Source of the DNA: an uncultured Hyphomonadaceae bacterium
Lineage (GTDB): Bacteria; Pseudomonadota; Alphaproteobacteria; Caulobacterales; Hyphomonadaceae
Assembly: GCA_913056435.1 (NCBI GenBank)
Contig: CAJXMY010000004.1
Coordinates: 1-37,792 of the forward strand
Direction: 5' to 3'
Length of the DNA: 37,792 bases
Below are positions 19,401 through 28,359 of this stretch, piece by piece. The notes under the pieces were generated by a model. The model had not been told where the DNA came from. It was given only the letters and a program-made list of their open reading frames with translations, and did no database searches. A program made the translations under genes and the position numbers. The stretch's first letter is position 1; each line of letters starts with the position of its first letter.

Positions 19401-20165
19401 ATGAGCATGAAACTCGCCTTCACCGCATCCCGTCGCCCGGAAGCTCAGGCCGCCAAAGCCCGGCTGATCGATCTTTACGGCCAGACGGAGGAATCAGAGG
19501 CCGATATCATTGTTGCTCTCGGCGGCGACGGCGCCATGCTCGAGGCGATGCGTCGACGCTTTGAAGACCACAAACCCGTTTATGGCATGAACCGCGGCAC
19601 TGTGGGTTTCCTGATGAATGAGTTCCAAGAGGAGGATCTCTTCGACCGCATCGAAGCCGCGGCCCATGCCAAAGTGTCCCCTTTGCGCATGCAGGCCACC
19701 GATATTTATGGAAACGAACACCAGCGCCTCGCAATTAATGAGATCTCCTTATTGCGACAGACCGCCCAGACGGCGAAACTCCGGATCACCGTCGATGGCC
19801 GCGAACGGATGCCGGAGCTCGCCTGTGATGGTGTACTGGTGGCGACGCCGGCAGGTTCGACGGCCTACAATCTGTCCGCGCATGGCCCGATCCTGCCCAT
19901 TGGCGCCAATCTTCTGGCCCTGACACCCATCTCGGCGTTTCGACCACGACGGTGGCGTGGCGCGTTGCTACGCCATGATGCCAAAGTCGAAATCGATGTC
20001 GTGGATGCGAAACGCCGCCCTGTGGCAGCCTCGGCCGACAATCAGGAAGTTCGGTCGGTCACGCGGGTCTCCATCCATGAAGACCGCAGCCAGAAACTGA
20101 CCATGCTGTTTGATGACGGACATGCTCTGGATGAGCGGATCCTCAGAGAGCAGTTTTCATTCTGA
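19401..20165 (+). CDS. nadK: NAD kinase
   Basis: MSMKLAFTASRRPEAQ...DIIVALGGDGAMLEAMRRR...VYGMNRGTVGFLMNEF...ACDGVLVATPAGSTAYNLSAHGPILPIGANLLALTPISAF. Confidence 0.95.
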   Translation: MSMKLAFTASRRPEAQAAKARLIDLYGQTEESEADIIVALGGDGAMLEAMRRRFEDHKPVYGMNRGTVGFLMNEFQEEDLFDRIEAAAHAKVSPLRMQATDIYGNEHQRLAINEISLLRQTAQTAKLRITVDGRERMPELACDGVLVATPAGSTAYNLSAHGPILPIGANLLALTPISAFRPRRWRGALLRHDAKVEIDVVDAKRRPVAASADNQEVRSVTRVSIHEDRSQKLTMLFDDGHALDERILREQFSF

Positions 20166-20231
20166 ACCCGTCAGGGTTAATCCTTCTTAAGCACCCTCGC
20201 CTTAGGCTTTTCAGCCATGGCCGGTTTACAC

Positions 20232-20684
20232 ATGTCATCACCACTTTTTGACCGGGTGCTCACCCCCGACCCGGCCGCGGTGATGGTGAGCCCGGCAGAC
20301 ACCACATCCCCCCAACAGCAGACACCTCTTGCGACCCGGATCGCCCTGTGGTGTGCACGCGACCTTCGCGCGGTTGAGGGATCGTGGCGACGGGCCCGGG
20401 GGGCCAATTTTTCAGATGACACACTCCCCGGCCTTCATCTGGCCAACCATAATCTTTTCGGCGCCTCCGCGCTCTATGGCGGCGACGCGCTGATCGCCCT
20501 TGCCGGAACGCTGCAGGCGGTCTGCCGGTCAAAATCCGCCATGAGGCGTTCCCCGGAGCTGATCTCTCTGCTGATCGAAGCCTGCAGGCTGTGCAGCGGC
20601 GACCGCGGCCTGTCGCAACGTGACCTCGCCGAGGTCAAAGGCCTCTGTGCGCTGGTGCGGCGCCATCTTCTCGGAGAACAATGA
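20232..20684 (+). CDS. hypothetical protein, possibly HPt-like
   Basis: 150-aa ORF; 'LHLANHNLFGASALYGGDALIALAGTLQ' vaguely fits the H-x-L-x-G-x-[SA] pattern of HPt domains. Weak evidence. Confidence 0.6.
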   Translation: MSSPLFDRVLTPDPAAVMVSPADTTSPQQQTPLATRIALWCARDLRAVEGSWRRARGANFSDDTLPGLHLANHNLFGASALYGGDALIALAGTLQAVCRSKSAMRRSPELISLLIEACRLCSGDRGLSQRDLAEVKGLCALVRRHLLGEQ

Positions 20685-20710
20685 GTTCACAGCTTGACGG
20701 CTGATCTCTT

Positions 20711-21682
20711 TCAGCCGACGCCCTGAAACCCTTCCACTTCTTTCTTGGGCTTGTCGCCCCGGTCGATGCCAAGCAGCAACAGGACAGCCGAGGCAATAAA
20801 GACCGAGGAATAGGTCCCGATGATCACGCCGAAAATGAGGGCGAAACTCATGCCCCGCAACACGGCACCCCCAAACACAAAGATCGACACCAGAGCCAAC
20901 AGAGTCGTGGACGAGGTCAGCAAGGTTCGGGACATAGTCGCATTGATGGCCAGATCCACCACCTTATCCAGCTCCATCTTCTTATATTTTCGGGTTTCTT
21001 CACGAACGCGGTCAAAGACGATCACCGTGTCATTCATGGAATATCCCACAATGGTGAGCAGAGCCGCAATCGTTGCCAGATTGAACTCGAACCCGGTCAG
21101 GGCAAACACGCCCATTGTGATGAGCACATCGTGAAACAGGGCCGCCACAGCGCCGACGGCATATTGCCACTGAAACCGCAGAGAGATGTACACCATCATG
21201 AGCAGCAGGGCCACGACGAGGGCCGTCACCCCACTCTGCAGCAACTCGCCAGACACTTTCGGCCCGACGGCGGCACTTGACCGGAATTCCACCCCCTCGA
21301 AGGCAGCACTCAGGGCATCACGGACGCGATTATTGGCATTCTGTTGCGCCGACTCAATGTCCTCGCCTTCCTTGGGCACCTGCGTTTCGAAACGGATCAC
21401 CGTCAGGTCCACCGCATCCACACCTGTGCCGCGGGCGCTGTTGATGGAGACGTCACCAAGGTCAAGTCCGGACAGAGCGGAACGAACGTCGTCGGCGGTT
21501 TGACCTTCCGGTTGGACAATCTCGATGACGCTGCCCCCTGCAAAGTCGATCCCGAGGTTCAGCCCGCGCAGCCCCAGCATGGCGACGGATGCCAGCAGCA
21601 CCACCACCGAAGCACTGAGTGCGAGGAACCTGAAAGACATGAATGGAAGATGGGTGTCTTCCGGCCAGAGCCTGAGCAACAT
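20711..21682 (-). CDS. secF: protein translocase subunit SecF
   Basis: LGLRGLNLGIDFAGGSVIEI...ALFHDVLITMGVFALTGFEFNLATIAALLTIVGYSMNDTVIVFDRVREETRKY. Confidence 0.96.
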   Translation of the reverse strand: MLLRLWPEDTHLPFMSFRFLALSASVVVLLASVAMLGLRGLNLGIDFAGGSVIEIVQPEGQTADDVRSALSGLDLGDVSINSARGTGVDAVDLTVIRFETQVPKEGEDIESAQQNANNRVRDALSAAFEGVEFRSSAAVGPKVSGELLQSGVTALVVALLLMMVYISLRFQWQYAVGAVAALFHDVLITMGVFALTGFEFNLATIAALLTIVGYSMNDTVIVFDRVREETRKYKKMELDKVVDLAINATMSRTLLTSSTTLLALVSIFVFGGAVLRGMSFALIFGVIIGTYSSVFIASAVLLLLGIDRGDKPKKEVEGFQGVG

Positions 21683-21694
21683 GTCCGACCTCCC

Positions 21695-23371
21695 TTAAAT
21701 CGCGAGCCGTTTCGGTCGCGCCGAACGCAGATAGATGACGGTGAACCAGCGGGTCACGACGAAGGCGGTGAAGACCGAAGTCACAATGCCGATGGCCAGC
21801 GTGACGGCAAAACCCTTCACTGGGCCAGAGCCGACCAGGTACAGGATGGACGCCGCGATGAAGGTGGTGATGTTGGCATCGAGAATGGCCGATAGCGCCC
21901 GCTCATAGCCGGCCTGAATCGCCGTCGCCGGCGACCGGCCGCCCCGCTGTTCTTCCCTGATCCGCTCAAAGACGATCACATTCGCGTCAACCGCCATCCC
22001 GATGGTGAGGATGATCCCGGCGATCCCCGGCAGGGTCAGCGTGGCACCGAGGCCGGACAGAGCGCCCACGATGAGAATGATGTTCGATATCAACGACCCG
22101 ACGGCAAAGATGCCAATCATGCCATAGGCGGCGATCATGAAGACACCGACCAGAAGGAGACCGATGATGCTGGCCCGCGAGCCCGCCTCGATGGATTCCT
22201 GTCCGAGCCCGGGCCCCACCGTGCGCTCTTCCAGGAAGATCAGCTTCGCCGGCAATTCGCCGGCCTCGATGATGGCCGCCAGGTCGTCGGCCTCTTCCAT
22301 GGTGAATTGCCCGGTAATCTGAACATTTCCGCCGGGGATCGGCTCGTTGATCCGCGGCGCAGACATCGATATCCCATCGAGTACGATCGCGAAGAAGTCA
22401 CCCCGGTTTCGGGCGGTCAGATTATAGAACTTGGTCGCCGCCGCACCGTTCAGTCGGAAATTGACCGCTGGCCGGTTCGCCTCGTCGAAGCCCCGATTGG
22501 CTGAGGCGATGTCGGCCCCGGTGAGTTCTGGAATCTTGCGGATCAGGAGGAGCCCTCCCTCCGCCGTCTCAACCAATTCCCAGCCGGCCCGGGGCCGTCC
22601 GGTCTGCTGGGCCACCGAAATCGCCGACTGGCTCAAATCGGCCATGTTGAAGGTCAGACGGCCCGCCTGGCTCAGAATGTCCTTGATCCGCTTGGGGTTT
22701 GCCTCTCCGGGCGCCTCCAGAATGATCCGGGTCTCCCCCTGAGGCGTGATTGAAATTTCCGACACCCCGTCAGGGTCGATACGGCGCCGAATAATCTCCA
22801 TCATCTTGCTTTGCGCGTCCGCCGCCAGGCCCATGCGTGCCGACGACGCCACTGAGATCCGGATGACGCCATTGGCGCCCTCCTCGATTGTCATGAGCTT
22901 GATCTGGGTCTGCCCGATGGTCGGATTGATCCGCCGCAGTCGCCGCAGGGCTTCCGCCATGTCACCGGGATCACCGAGCTTGATGTTGATCCGCCCGTCA
23001 ATCACATCCGGCACACCCTCGCGCACAATCAGGGGCGCACGGTTCAACGACGTCTGGATGTCCCGCAATATAGTCTGCAGCCGGTTGGTCGCGACCTCGT
23101 CAGGATCGATTTCCATCAGCAGGTAGACCCCGCCCTGCAGGTCGAGCCCGAGGTTTAACTTACCCGACGGCAGAACGCCCGGCCACCACGACTCCTCCGC
23201 AGCGGCCAGCTGGGCCTGATACTCCGCGACCGCGACAGGATCCGTCGCCCCGGTATCCCGAGGCTCAAGCCCGAGAAATCCATCTGAAAACAGGTTTGGC
23301 AGCGCCAGAAGCGCCCCCCATAACAGGGTGACCGCAATCAGGCCGACCTTCCAGTTCGGAAAATTAAGCAT
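21695..23371 (-). CDS. secD: protein translocase subunit SecD
   Basis: KLNLGLDLQGGVYLLMEID...LPGIAGIILTIGMAVDANVIVFERIREE. Confidence 0.97.
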   Translation of the reverse strand: MLNFPNWKVGLIAVTLLWGALLALPNLFSDGFLGLEPRDTGATDPVAVAEYQAQLAAAEESWWPGVLPSGKLNLGLDLQGGVYLLMEIDPDEVATNRLQTILRDIQTSLNRAPLIVREGVPDVIDGRINIKLGDPGDMAEALRRLRRINPTIGQTQIKLMTIEEGANGVIRISVASSARMGLAADAQSKMMEIIRRRIDPDGVSEISITPQGETRIILEAPGEANPKRIKDILSQAGRLTFNMADLSQSAISVAQQTGRPRAGWELVETAEGGLLLIRKIPELTGADIASANRGFDEANRPAVNFRLNGAAATKFYNLTARNRGDFFAIVLDGISMSAPRINEPIPGGNVQITGQFTMEEADDLAAIIEAGELPAKLIFLEERTVGPGLGQESIEAGSRASIIGLLLVGVFMIAAYGMIGIFAVGSLISNIILIVGALSGLGATLTLPGIAGIILTIGMAVDANVIVFERIREEQRGGRSPATAIQAGYERALSAILDANITTFIAASILYLVGSGPVKGFAVTLAIGIVTSVFTAFVVTRWFTVIYLRSARPKRLAI

Positions 23372-23388
23372 GGCGCCCGGCCCCGTGA

Positions 23389-23757
23389 CTAGTCGTTCGC
23401 GGCGACCGGCGCGCCCTTATCCCGAACATCGGCGATCATGCCGCGGACCGACCGGACCCGGACACCATCGGCCAGTTCGATCGAGACCTCGGTCTCGGCG
23501 ACTTTGGTGACGCGACCGATCAAGCCGCCCGCTGTGACCACGGTGTCGCCCTTTTTCAGGCCTTCGACCATTTCCCGGTGCTTTTTCTGCCGCTGATTCG
23601 CCGGACGAATGAGCAGGAAATAGAAAATCAGGATCAGCGGGATGAAAAAGACCAGCTGCCCGACAAGCCCGCCGGCGCCCGTGGCACCGGCGTCCTGCGC
23701 CATTGAAGGGGGAATAAGGGCGGCCGCCGCCAGACCGGTGAGAACAGTTTTTTGCAT
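23389..23757 (-). CDS. yajC: preprotein translocase subunit YajC
   Basis: IPLILIFYFLLIRPANQRQKKHREMVEGLKKGDTVVTAGGLIGRVTKV; adjacent to secDF. Confidence 0.95.
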   Translation of the reverse strand: MQKTVLTGLAAAALIPPSMAQDAGATGAGGLVGQLVFFIPLILIFYFLLIRPANQRQKKHREMVEGLKKGDTVVTAGGLIGRVTKVAETEVSIELADGVRVRSVRGMIADVRDKGAPVAAND

Positions 23758-23853
23758 CGCTTTTCCAACTTTGAAATGGGACGCGCCGGTATATCCAGCG
23801 CCTCCGGCCTTGGCAATCATTCCTCTGTCTATGCTCGCCGCTGCCGGCGTGTC

Positions 23854-24465
23854 TCAGGAGGCGGCGGAGCCCGCCTCGTCCTCCGTCATATAAACCGACT
23901 GCCGCGGACGAGCCATGACCCGGCGAACCATCGGCTCGAAGAACTCCAGCGTTTCGCTTTCATAATCGGGATCGAAAGCCGGCTGGTCGTAGAGATGACA
24001 GAACTGCGCAGTGTACTCGAAATGGGGATGATCCCGGAACTGGTCGCGCATGTGTCGATCCAGTCCGAGGTGATGGAAGAAATAATATCCCTGGAAGATC
24101 CCGTGATTCGCGACCATCCAGTGGTTCTGTTCCGATACAAAGGGCTTGAGGATCGCTGCGGCGATGTCGGGGTGATTAAAGCTGCCCAGCGTATCGCCAA
24201 TGTCATGCAGGAGGGCACAGACCACATACTCCTCATCCCGCCCATCCCGATAAGCGCGTGTGGCGGTCTGGAGAGAATGGGTCAGCCGGTCGACGGGGAA
24301 CCCGCCATAATCCCCGCTGAGCAGACGCAGATGCTCGAGGACCCTGTCTGCAAGGCCCTTGTTAAACGCGCCCGCTTCCGCCGAGATCAGGGCCCAGTCT
24401 TCTTCTGTGCTCTCCGCGAAAGACTTGAAACCCGCGCGCTTTGCGCTGCCGTGCCCATCTGCCAT
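23854..24465 (-). CDS. HD domain-containing protein
   Basis: VDRLTHSLQTATRAYRDGRDEEYVVCALLHDIGDTLGSFNHPDIAAAILKPFVSEQNHWMVANHGIFQGYYFFHHLGLD; HD motif HDIGD. Confidence 0.85.
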   Translation of the reverse strand: MADGHGSAKRAGFKSFAESTEEDWALISAEAGAFNKGLADRVLEHLRLLSGDYGGFPVDRLTHSLQTATRAYRDGRDEEYVVCALLHDIGDTLGSFNHPDIAAAILKPFVSEQNHWMVANHGIFQGYYFFHHLGLDRHMRDQFRDHPHFEYTAQFCHLYDQPAFDPDYESETLEFFEPMVRRVMARPRQSVYMTEDEAGSAAS

Positions 24466-24523
24466 TGTGACCTCCCAGTTCTGGCCTGCTCGCCAGTCTG
24501 ACGCACTTGCGGCAAGAATCAAT

Positions 24524-24560
24524 GGGCACGGCTGAGAAACCGCTCGCGCCGCCCGTGCCC
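24524..24560 (-). terminator. hairpin downstream of pcm, possible weak terminator
   Basis: GGGCACGG ... CCGTGCCC 8-bp perfect stem; no clear T-run. Confidence 0.3.
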
Positions 24561-24567
24561 GGCCAGC

Positions 24568-25248
24568 CTAGAAAACGAAGCCGGTCGTCTTTTCGAAGCC
24601 CGGCAGGACGGGAGGGCAGCATTCAAAAACGTCACGACTGGAGACCGCATCCCCGGCCCGGATATACACTTTTGCCTGCCCCAGGTCCCGGCCGACCCGA
24701 ACGACGACACCGAGCCGCCCGCCCTCTGCCAGCTGGTCCAGCCAGGCCTGCGGCACCGTCTCGACCATCCCGCACACCAGAATGAGGCTAAAGGGCCCCT
24801 GATCCGGCAAACCGTCCGCCAGCGGCCCCTGAACCGCAACGGCCTGATCGAGCCGGATCTCGGCGAACCGGTCGGACATGGCCGCGACCGCATCCTCATC
24901 GTCTTCCAGCGCAATCACAGCGTCCGCATTCTGCCCGATAATGGCGGCGCTGTAACCGGTGCCCGCGCCAATGACCAGCGCCACATCATCCGGCCGGGTG
25001 CCAAGCGCCCGCAACAATTTCCCCAGGTCCCGCGGGGTCCACAGCGCCCGACCCGGTGCGGTCTCGACCTCCACTTCTGAATAAGCCAGCGCCCTCATCG
25101 ACTTGGGGACAAACCGCTCCCGTGGGACGGACAGGAAGGCGGCCACCAGCTCGGGCGAGGTGACATCATTTACCCGCAGCTGTGTATCGACCATGGTGCG
25201 GCGTTGTTTTTGAAAATCCACGGCTTGTCTCTCCGGCCCAGTCTTCAT
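24568..25248 (-). CDS. pcm: protein-L-isoaspartate O-methyltransferase
   Basis: AVDFQKQRRTMVDTQLRVNDVTSPELVAAFLSVPRERFVPKSMRALAYSE...VALVIGAGTGYSAAIIGQ. Confidence 0.92.
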   Translation of the reverse strand: MKTGPERQAVDFQKQRRTMVDTQLRVNDVTSPELVAAFLSVPRERFVPKSMRALAYSEVEVETAPGRALWTPRDLGKLLRALGTRPDDVALVIGAGTGYSAAIIGQNADAVIALEDDEDAVAAMSDRFAEIRLDQAVAVQGPLADGLPDQGPFSLILVCGMVETVPQAWLDQLAEGGRLGVVVRVGRDLGQAKVYIRAGDAVSSRDVFECCPPVLPGFEKTTGFVF

Positions 25249-25360
25249 TCGCTCCGCCCATAGCACAGACGACGCCGGGAGCAACCGGCCAGATCGGATT
25301 GCAGACATTCCCTGATTGCATGCCCGCCCCGCGCCTGCTATCCCCGCCTCTCACTTCGGC

Positions 25361-25434
25361 GGCCCTGTGGCGGAGTGGTGACGCAGCGGATTGCAAATCC
25401 GTGTACACCGGTTCGAGTCCGGTCGGGGCCTCCA
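25361..25434 (+). tRNA. tRNA-Cys (GCA)
   Basis: GGCCCTGTGGCGGAGTGGTGACGCAGCGGATTGCAAATCCGTGTACACCGGTTCGAGTCCGGTCGGGGCCTCCA; anticodon GCA. Confidence 0.96.
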
Positions 25435-25522
25435 CACTCTTCCCCACTGAAAAAATAATCAGATCGGCGGGCTTTTTTAAGACTTGTAAACGTCTTGTTA
25501 ACCCTGATGAGCGAAAGGTTAC

Positions 25523-25592
25523 GTGTCTTCCTTTGGAAGCACCCACCATCACCCAATGCCTTGGCGGGACCGCGTGTCCCGCCCTTTTTTTG
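25523..25592 (+). ncRNA. candidate intergenic small RNA 3' portion with intrinsic terminator (GGCGGGAC-CGCGT-GTCCCGCC-CTTTTTTT at 25564..25592)
   Basis: Hairpin GTGtCTTCC-TTT-GGAAGCAC, C-rich unpaired ACCCACCATCACCCAATGCC, then a near-ideal terminator; no ORF explains it. The terminator is firm, the sRNA is not. Confidence 0.45.
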
Positions 25593-25612
25593 TCCGGACT
25601 GGATTCGACGTT

Positions 25613-25652
25613 TGACACAAACGCCGGGTTTGCTAAGGACGCCGTGTCGTGT
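25613..25652 (+). promoter_or_regulatory. possible promoter of tRNA-Asn
   Basis: Perfect TTGACA at 25613-25618, 34 nt upstream of the tRNA; -10 element weak (tgctaag). Confidence 0.4.
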
Positions 25653-25728
25653 TCCGCGATAGCTCAGTTGGTAGAGCAGGCGACTGTTAATCGCCCGGTC
25701 GTAGGTTCGAGTCCTACTCGCGGAGCCA
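25653..25728 (+). tRNA. tRNA-Asn (GTT)
   Basis: TCCGCGATAGCTCAGTTGGTAGAGCAGGCGACTGTTAATCGCCCGGTCGTAGGTTCGAGTCCTACTCGCGGAGCCA; anticodon GTT, CCA encoded. Confidence 0.97.
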
Positions 25729-25735
25729 CTTCTTC

Positions 25736-26602
25736 CTAACCGACAGCGCAGGCTTCGACCCACAGGGTCACCTCGGTGCAAAGCCGCCCCCCCTGGCTCA
25801 CCTCAAGCACGACTGCCCCGCTCTCGCCTGCCGCTTCCTCTGCCTTGATCTCCTGAACGGTAAAGGGCTTGCCAAGCTCAACATAGTGACGAAACCGCAT
25901 TTCCCCGGCACGGCAGCGCAGACGCTGCCCCGAATGAAGCAGATGGGCGAACTGAAACGCCGCATCGGCGAGGTGATTGGCGTTCACATGATCTCCGGAA
26001 CCGCCATGATAGGGATGATGCGGCATCAGCCCGTTCGCCCGGGTGATCAGACCTTGAGCCGACCGTCCGTCCGTGGGCGAGAGCGGTGTCAGGAAACACT
26101 CTACCGGCGTGGCGACCCCAAGAGCGCACGGCGCCGCATAAGCCAGCCGCCGGCCTTCCTCCGCCGCGTGCACGGACGTTCTGGACTTCTGACGCCAGCC
26201 TTCAAAGTCTCGTGTCCGGAAGACGACCCCCGTGCCAATCATGCGGCCGACCAGCGCGCCGGCCGAATCAAAGAAGGTCAGTCGAAATGCGGGTTCGTCA
26301 GGCTTAAAGCCGTCACCGGGATGATCGGCCAGTCCATGCGTGATGGGCCCGGTGGGTCGCGTCCCGCATTCCCAGCGCGAATAGGTCAGGGCGGACCATT
26401 TATCGGGATCCAGGGTGCCGCGCGTTTTCCCCGTCTCAACCGACGCCCAGTAATTTATGGACTGCAGCACAAGCGGGTGGACCGATGGCAGGGTCAGCCA
26501 GGGCCACGCCGTCTCGTCGCGGTCACACAGAAAGGCCACCGTGCCGTCAGACAGGAGCTCATGGGTGTGCGTAAAGGCGATATCATTGGACTGGTTGCTC
26601 AC
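25736..26602 (-). CDS. hypothetical protein, 288 aa (possible hotdog-fold/thioesterase-like)
   Basis: Long ORF of normal composition; family not recognised with confidence. Confidence 0.7.
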   Translation of the reverse strand: MSNQSNDIAFTHTHELLSDGTVAFLCDRDETAWPWLTLPSVHPLVLQSINYWASVETGKTRGTLDPDKWSALTYSRWECGTRPTGPITHGLADHPGDGFKPDEPAFRLTFFDSAGALVGRMIGTGVVFRTRDFEGWRQKSRTSVHAAEEGRRLAYAAPCALGVATPVECFLTPLSPTDGRSAQGLITRANGLMPHHPYHGGSGDHVNANHLADAAFQFAHLLHSGQRLRCRAGEMRFRHYVELGKPFTVQEIKAEEAAGESGAVVLEVSQGGRLCTEVTLWVEACAVG

Positions 26603-26654
26603 ACCACAACCTTATCCAAACCACCCGCCGGGACAAGACAGATCTGGGCCGGAA

Positions 26655-26731
26655 TGGTACCGCCTCCCCGGTTCGAACGGGGGACCTCTAGATCCACAAT
26701 CTAGCGCTCTAACCGACTGAGCTAAGGCGGC
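26655..26731 (-). tRNA. tRNA-His (GTG), no G-1:C73
   Basis: Reverse complement GCCGCCTTAGCTCAGTCGGTTAGAGCGCTAGATTGTGGATCTAGAGGTCCCCCGTTCGAACCGGGGAGGCGGTACCA; anticodon GTG; discriminator A; base before G1 is A. Confidence 0.95.
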
Positions 26732-26805
26732 TCCAAGCGCCCCTCTTACGCGCCGGACCGGTTGGATTCAAGCCCGGATTGTATTCCGTCTGCTGCGCAA
26801 CGCCA

Positions 26806-28299
26806 CTATTCGGCGGCAACCAGTGGAGAAGCGATCTCCACCGGGGACTCGTGGGCCCGGCGGAACACCAGCGCCCCGTCATCCAGGCGCCCAAACCGGA
26901 TCAGAAAAATATCCTGGACATAGTTCTGAGTCAGGACCCAGGGGGCCTTGCTGCTGCGGCGCGGAAACCGGTCAATCGCCCTTTGGACATAGCCGGAGGA
27001 AAAGTCGAGGAAGTCTTCATCGGCCTTAACACCGGCCGCCACGGGGCGCACTTCAACAAAGCCCTCCGCCTCCATGTGATTGACCAGACGGCACATGAAT
27101 TCGCTGCTGAGATCGGCTCTCAACGTCCAGCTGGCATTGGTATATCCAAAGACGGTGACCAGATTGGGCACATCGGAGACCATGCAGCCGCGATAGTTGA
27201 GATGATTGTTCGGGATCATGTCCCGCCCATCTACGACAACTTCCATGCCGCCCAGAAACTGCAGGTCGAGCCCTGTGGCCGTGACAACAATATCGGCATC
27301 CAATGTGGCGCCCGAGGCCAGTTGAAGGCCGTCCTGCGTAAACTGGTCAATCTGGTCCGTCACGACAGAGGCCTTCTGGTCACGAATGGCCTCGAACAGG
27401 TCACTGTCCGGGATCAGGCAGAGGCGCTGGTCCCAGGGATTGTAGGTCGGGGTAAAATGGGTCTCGATATCGTAATCCGGCCCCAGTTCCTCACGGACGG
27501 CCTCCAGAAGTGCCTTGCGGACCCGGTCGGGACGTTTGCGGGCCCGGTTGAAAAAGAAACGCTGCAAGAGAACATTCCGCCAGCGGATAATGTGATAGGC
27601 AGCCCGGTCCCCGAACCAGCGGCGGAAGCGGTTGGCCATTTCGTCCTCGGCAGGGCGCGACACCACATAGGTCGGCGACCGCTGCAGCATGGTCACATGA
27701 CCCGCCGTCCGCGCCATGGCCGGCACCAGAGTCATGGCCGTGGCCCCCGAGCCGATCACCACAATCTTCTTGCCCTCATAATCGAGGTCGTCGGGCCAGT
27801 GCTGCGGGTGAATCAGCTGACCTTTATAATCAGAAAGTCCTTCAAAATCGGGCGTATAGCCCTGATCATAACGATAATAGCCAGAGCAGTTGTGCACAAA
27901 GGCCGCGCTCAGCGTCCGGCGCTCCCCCTCCACCTCCACCTCGATGGTCCACACAGCCTCCCCGCTGTCCCAGCTGGCCCGGACCACCTTGTGACCATAC
28001 CGGATATGGGGTTCAATTCCATTCTCGGCCGCGGTCTCCCGCACATAGTTCAGGATCGACGGGCCATCGGCAATCGCCTTCTGCTCGGTCCAGGGTTTGA
28101 AATTATATCCCAGGGTGTGCATGTCGCTGTCCGACCGGATCCCCGGATAGCGAAACAGGTCCCATGTCCCGCCACTGCTGTCGCGTTGCTCCAGGATCGC
28201 ATAGGTCTTGCCGGGACATTTGTCCTGCAGGTGATAGGCCGCCCCGATGCCGGACAGACCGGCGCCGATGATGAGTACGTCAAAATGGTCTTGGGTCAT
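26806..28299 (-). CDS. flavin-containing monooxygenase (Baeyer-Villiger-like)
   Basis: FDVLIIGAGLSGIGAAYHL...SSGGTWDLFRYPGIRSDSDMHTLGYNFKPW...IVVIGSGATAMTLVPAMA; two Rossmann GxGxxG motifs. Confidence 0.93.
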   Translation of the reverse strand: MTQDHFDVLIIGAGLSGIGAAYHLQDKCPGKTYAILEQRDSSGGTWDLFRYPGIRSDSDMHTLGYNFKPWTEQKAIADGPSILNYVRETAAENGIEPHIRYGHKVVRASWDSGEAVWTIEVEVEGERRTLSAAFVHNCSGYYRYDQGYTPDFEGLSDYKGQLIHPQHWPDDLDYEGKKIVVIGSGATAMTLVPAMARTAGHVTMLQRSPTYVVSRPAEDEMANRFRRWFGDRAAYHIIRWRNVLLQRFFFNRARKRPDRVRKALLEAVREELGPDYDIETHFTPTYNPWDQRLCLIPDSDLFEAIRDQKASVVTDQIDQFTQDGLQLASGATLDADIVVTATGLDLQFLGGMEVVVDGRDMIPNNHLNYRGCMVSDVPNLVTVFGYTNASWTLRADLSSEFMCRLVNHMEAEGFVEVRPVAAGVKADEDFLDFSSGYVQRAIDRFPRRSSKAPWVLTQNYVQDIFLIRFGRLDDGALVFRRAHESPVEIASPLVAAE

Positions 28300-28359
28300 G
28301 CAGAGATCAGATCATGTCCGCCTGTTCTTTGTCCAGAGTGCCGGAGGGGAACCCTGCGC

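Noticed and set aside
17155-19564. 388-aa and 402-aa plus-strand ORFs
   Set aside because: Antisense shadows of hemA and the class II aldolase gene; the second also runs into nadK out of frame.
25501-25522. CTGATGAG...GAAA resembles the hammerhead ribozyme core (CUGAUGA/GAAA) in the tRNA-Cys/tRNA-Asn spacer
   Set aside because: There is essentially no stem II (CTGATGA-GC-GAAA), and the flanks TAACC/GGTTA pair with each other as a simple hairpin rather than forming the three-way junction with a cleavage site. Probably chance.
25166-25781. ORFs containing SCSAIAQLVEQATVNRPVVGSSPTRGATSS, ASRTRTYDRAINSRLLYQLSYRG or VEAPTGLEPVYTDLQSAASPLRH
   Set aside because: Translations of tRNA-Cys and tRNA-Asn on either strand, spurious.
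26457-26720. ORF ending YRLPGSNGGPLDPQSSALTD
   Set aside because: Read through tRNA-His antisense; spurious.
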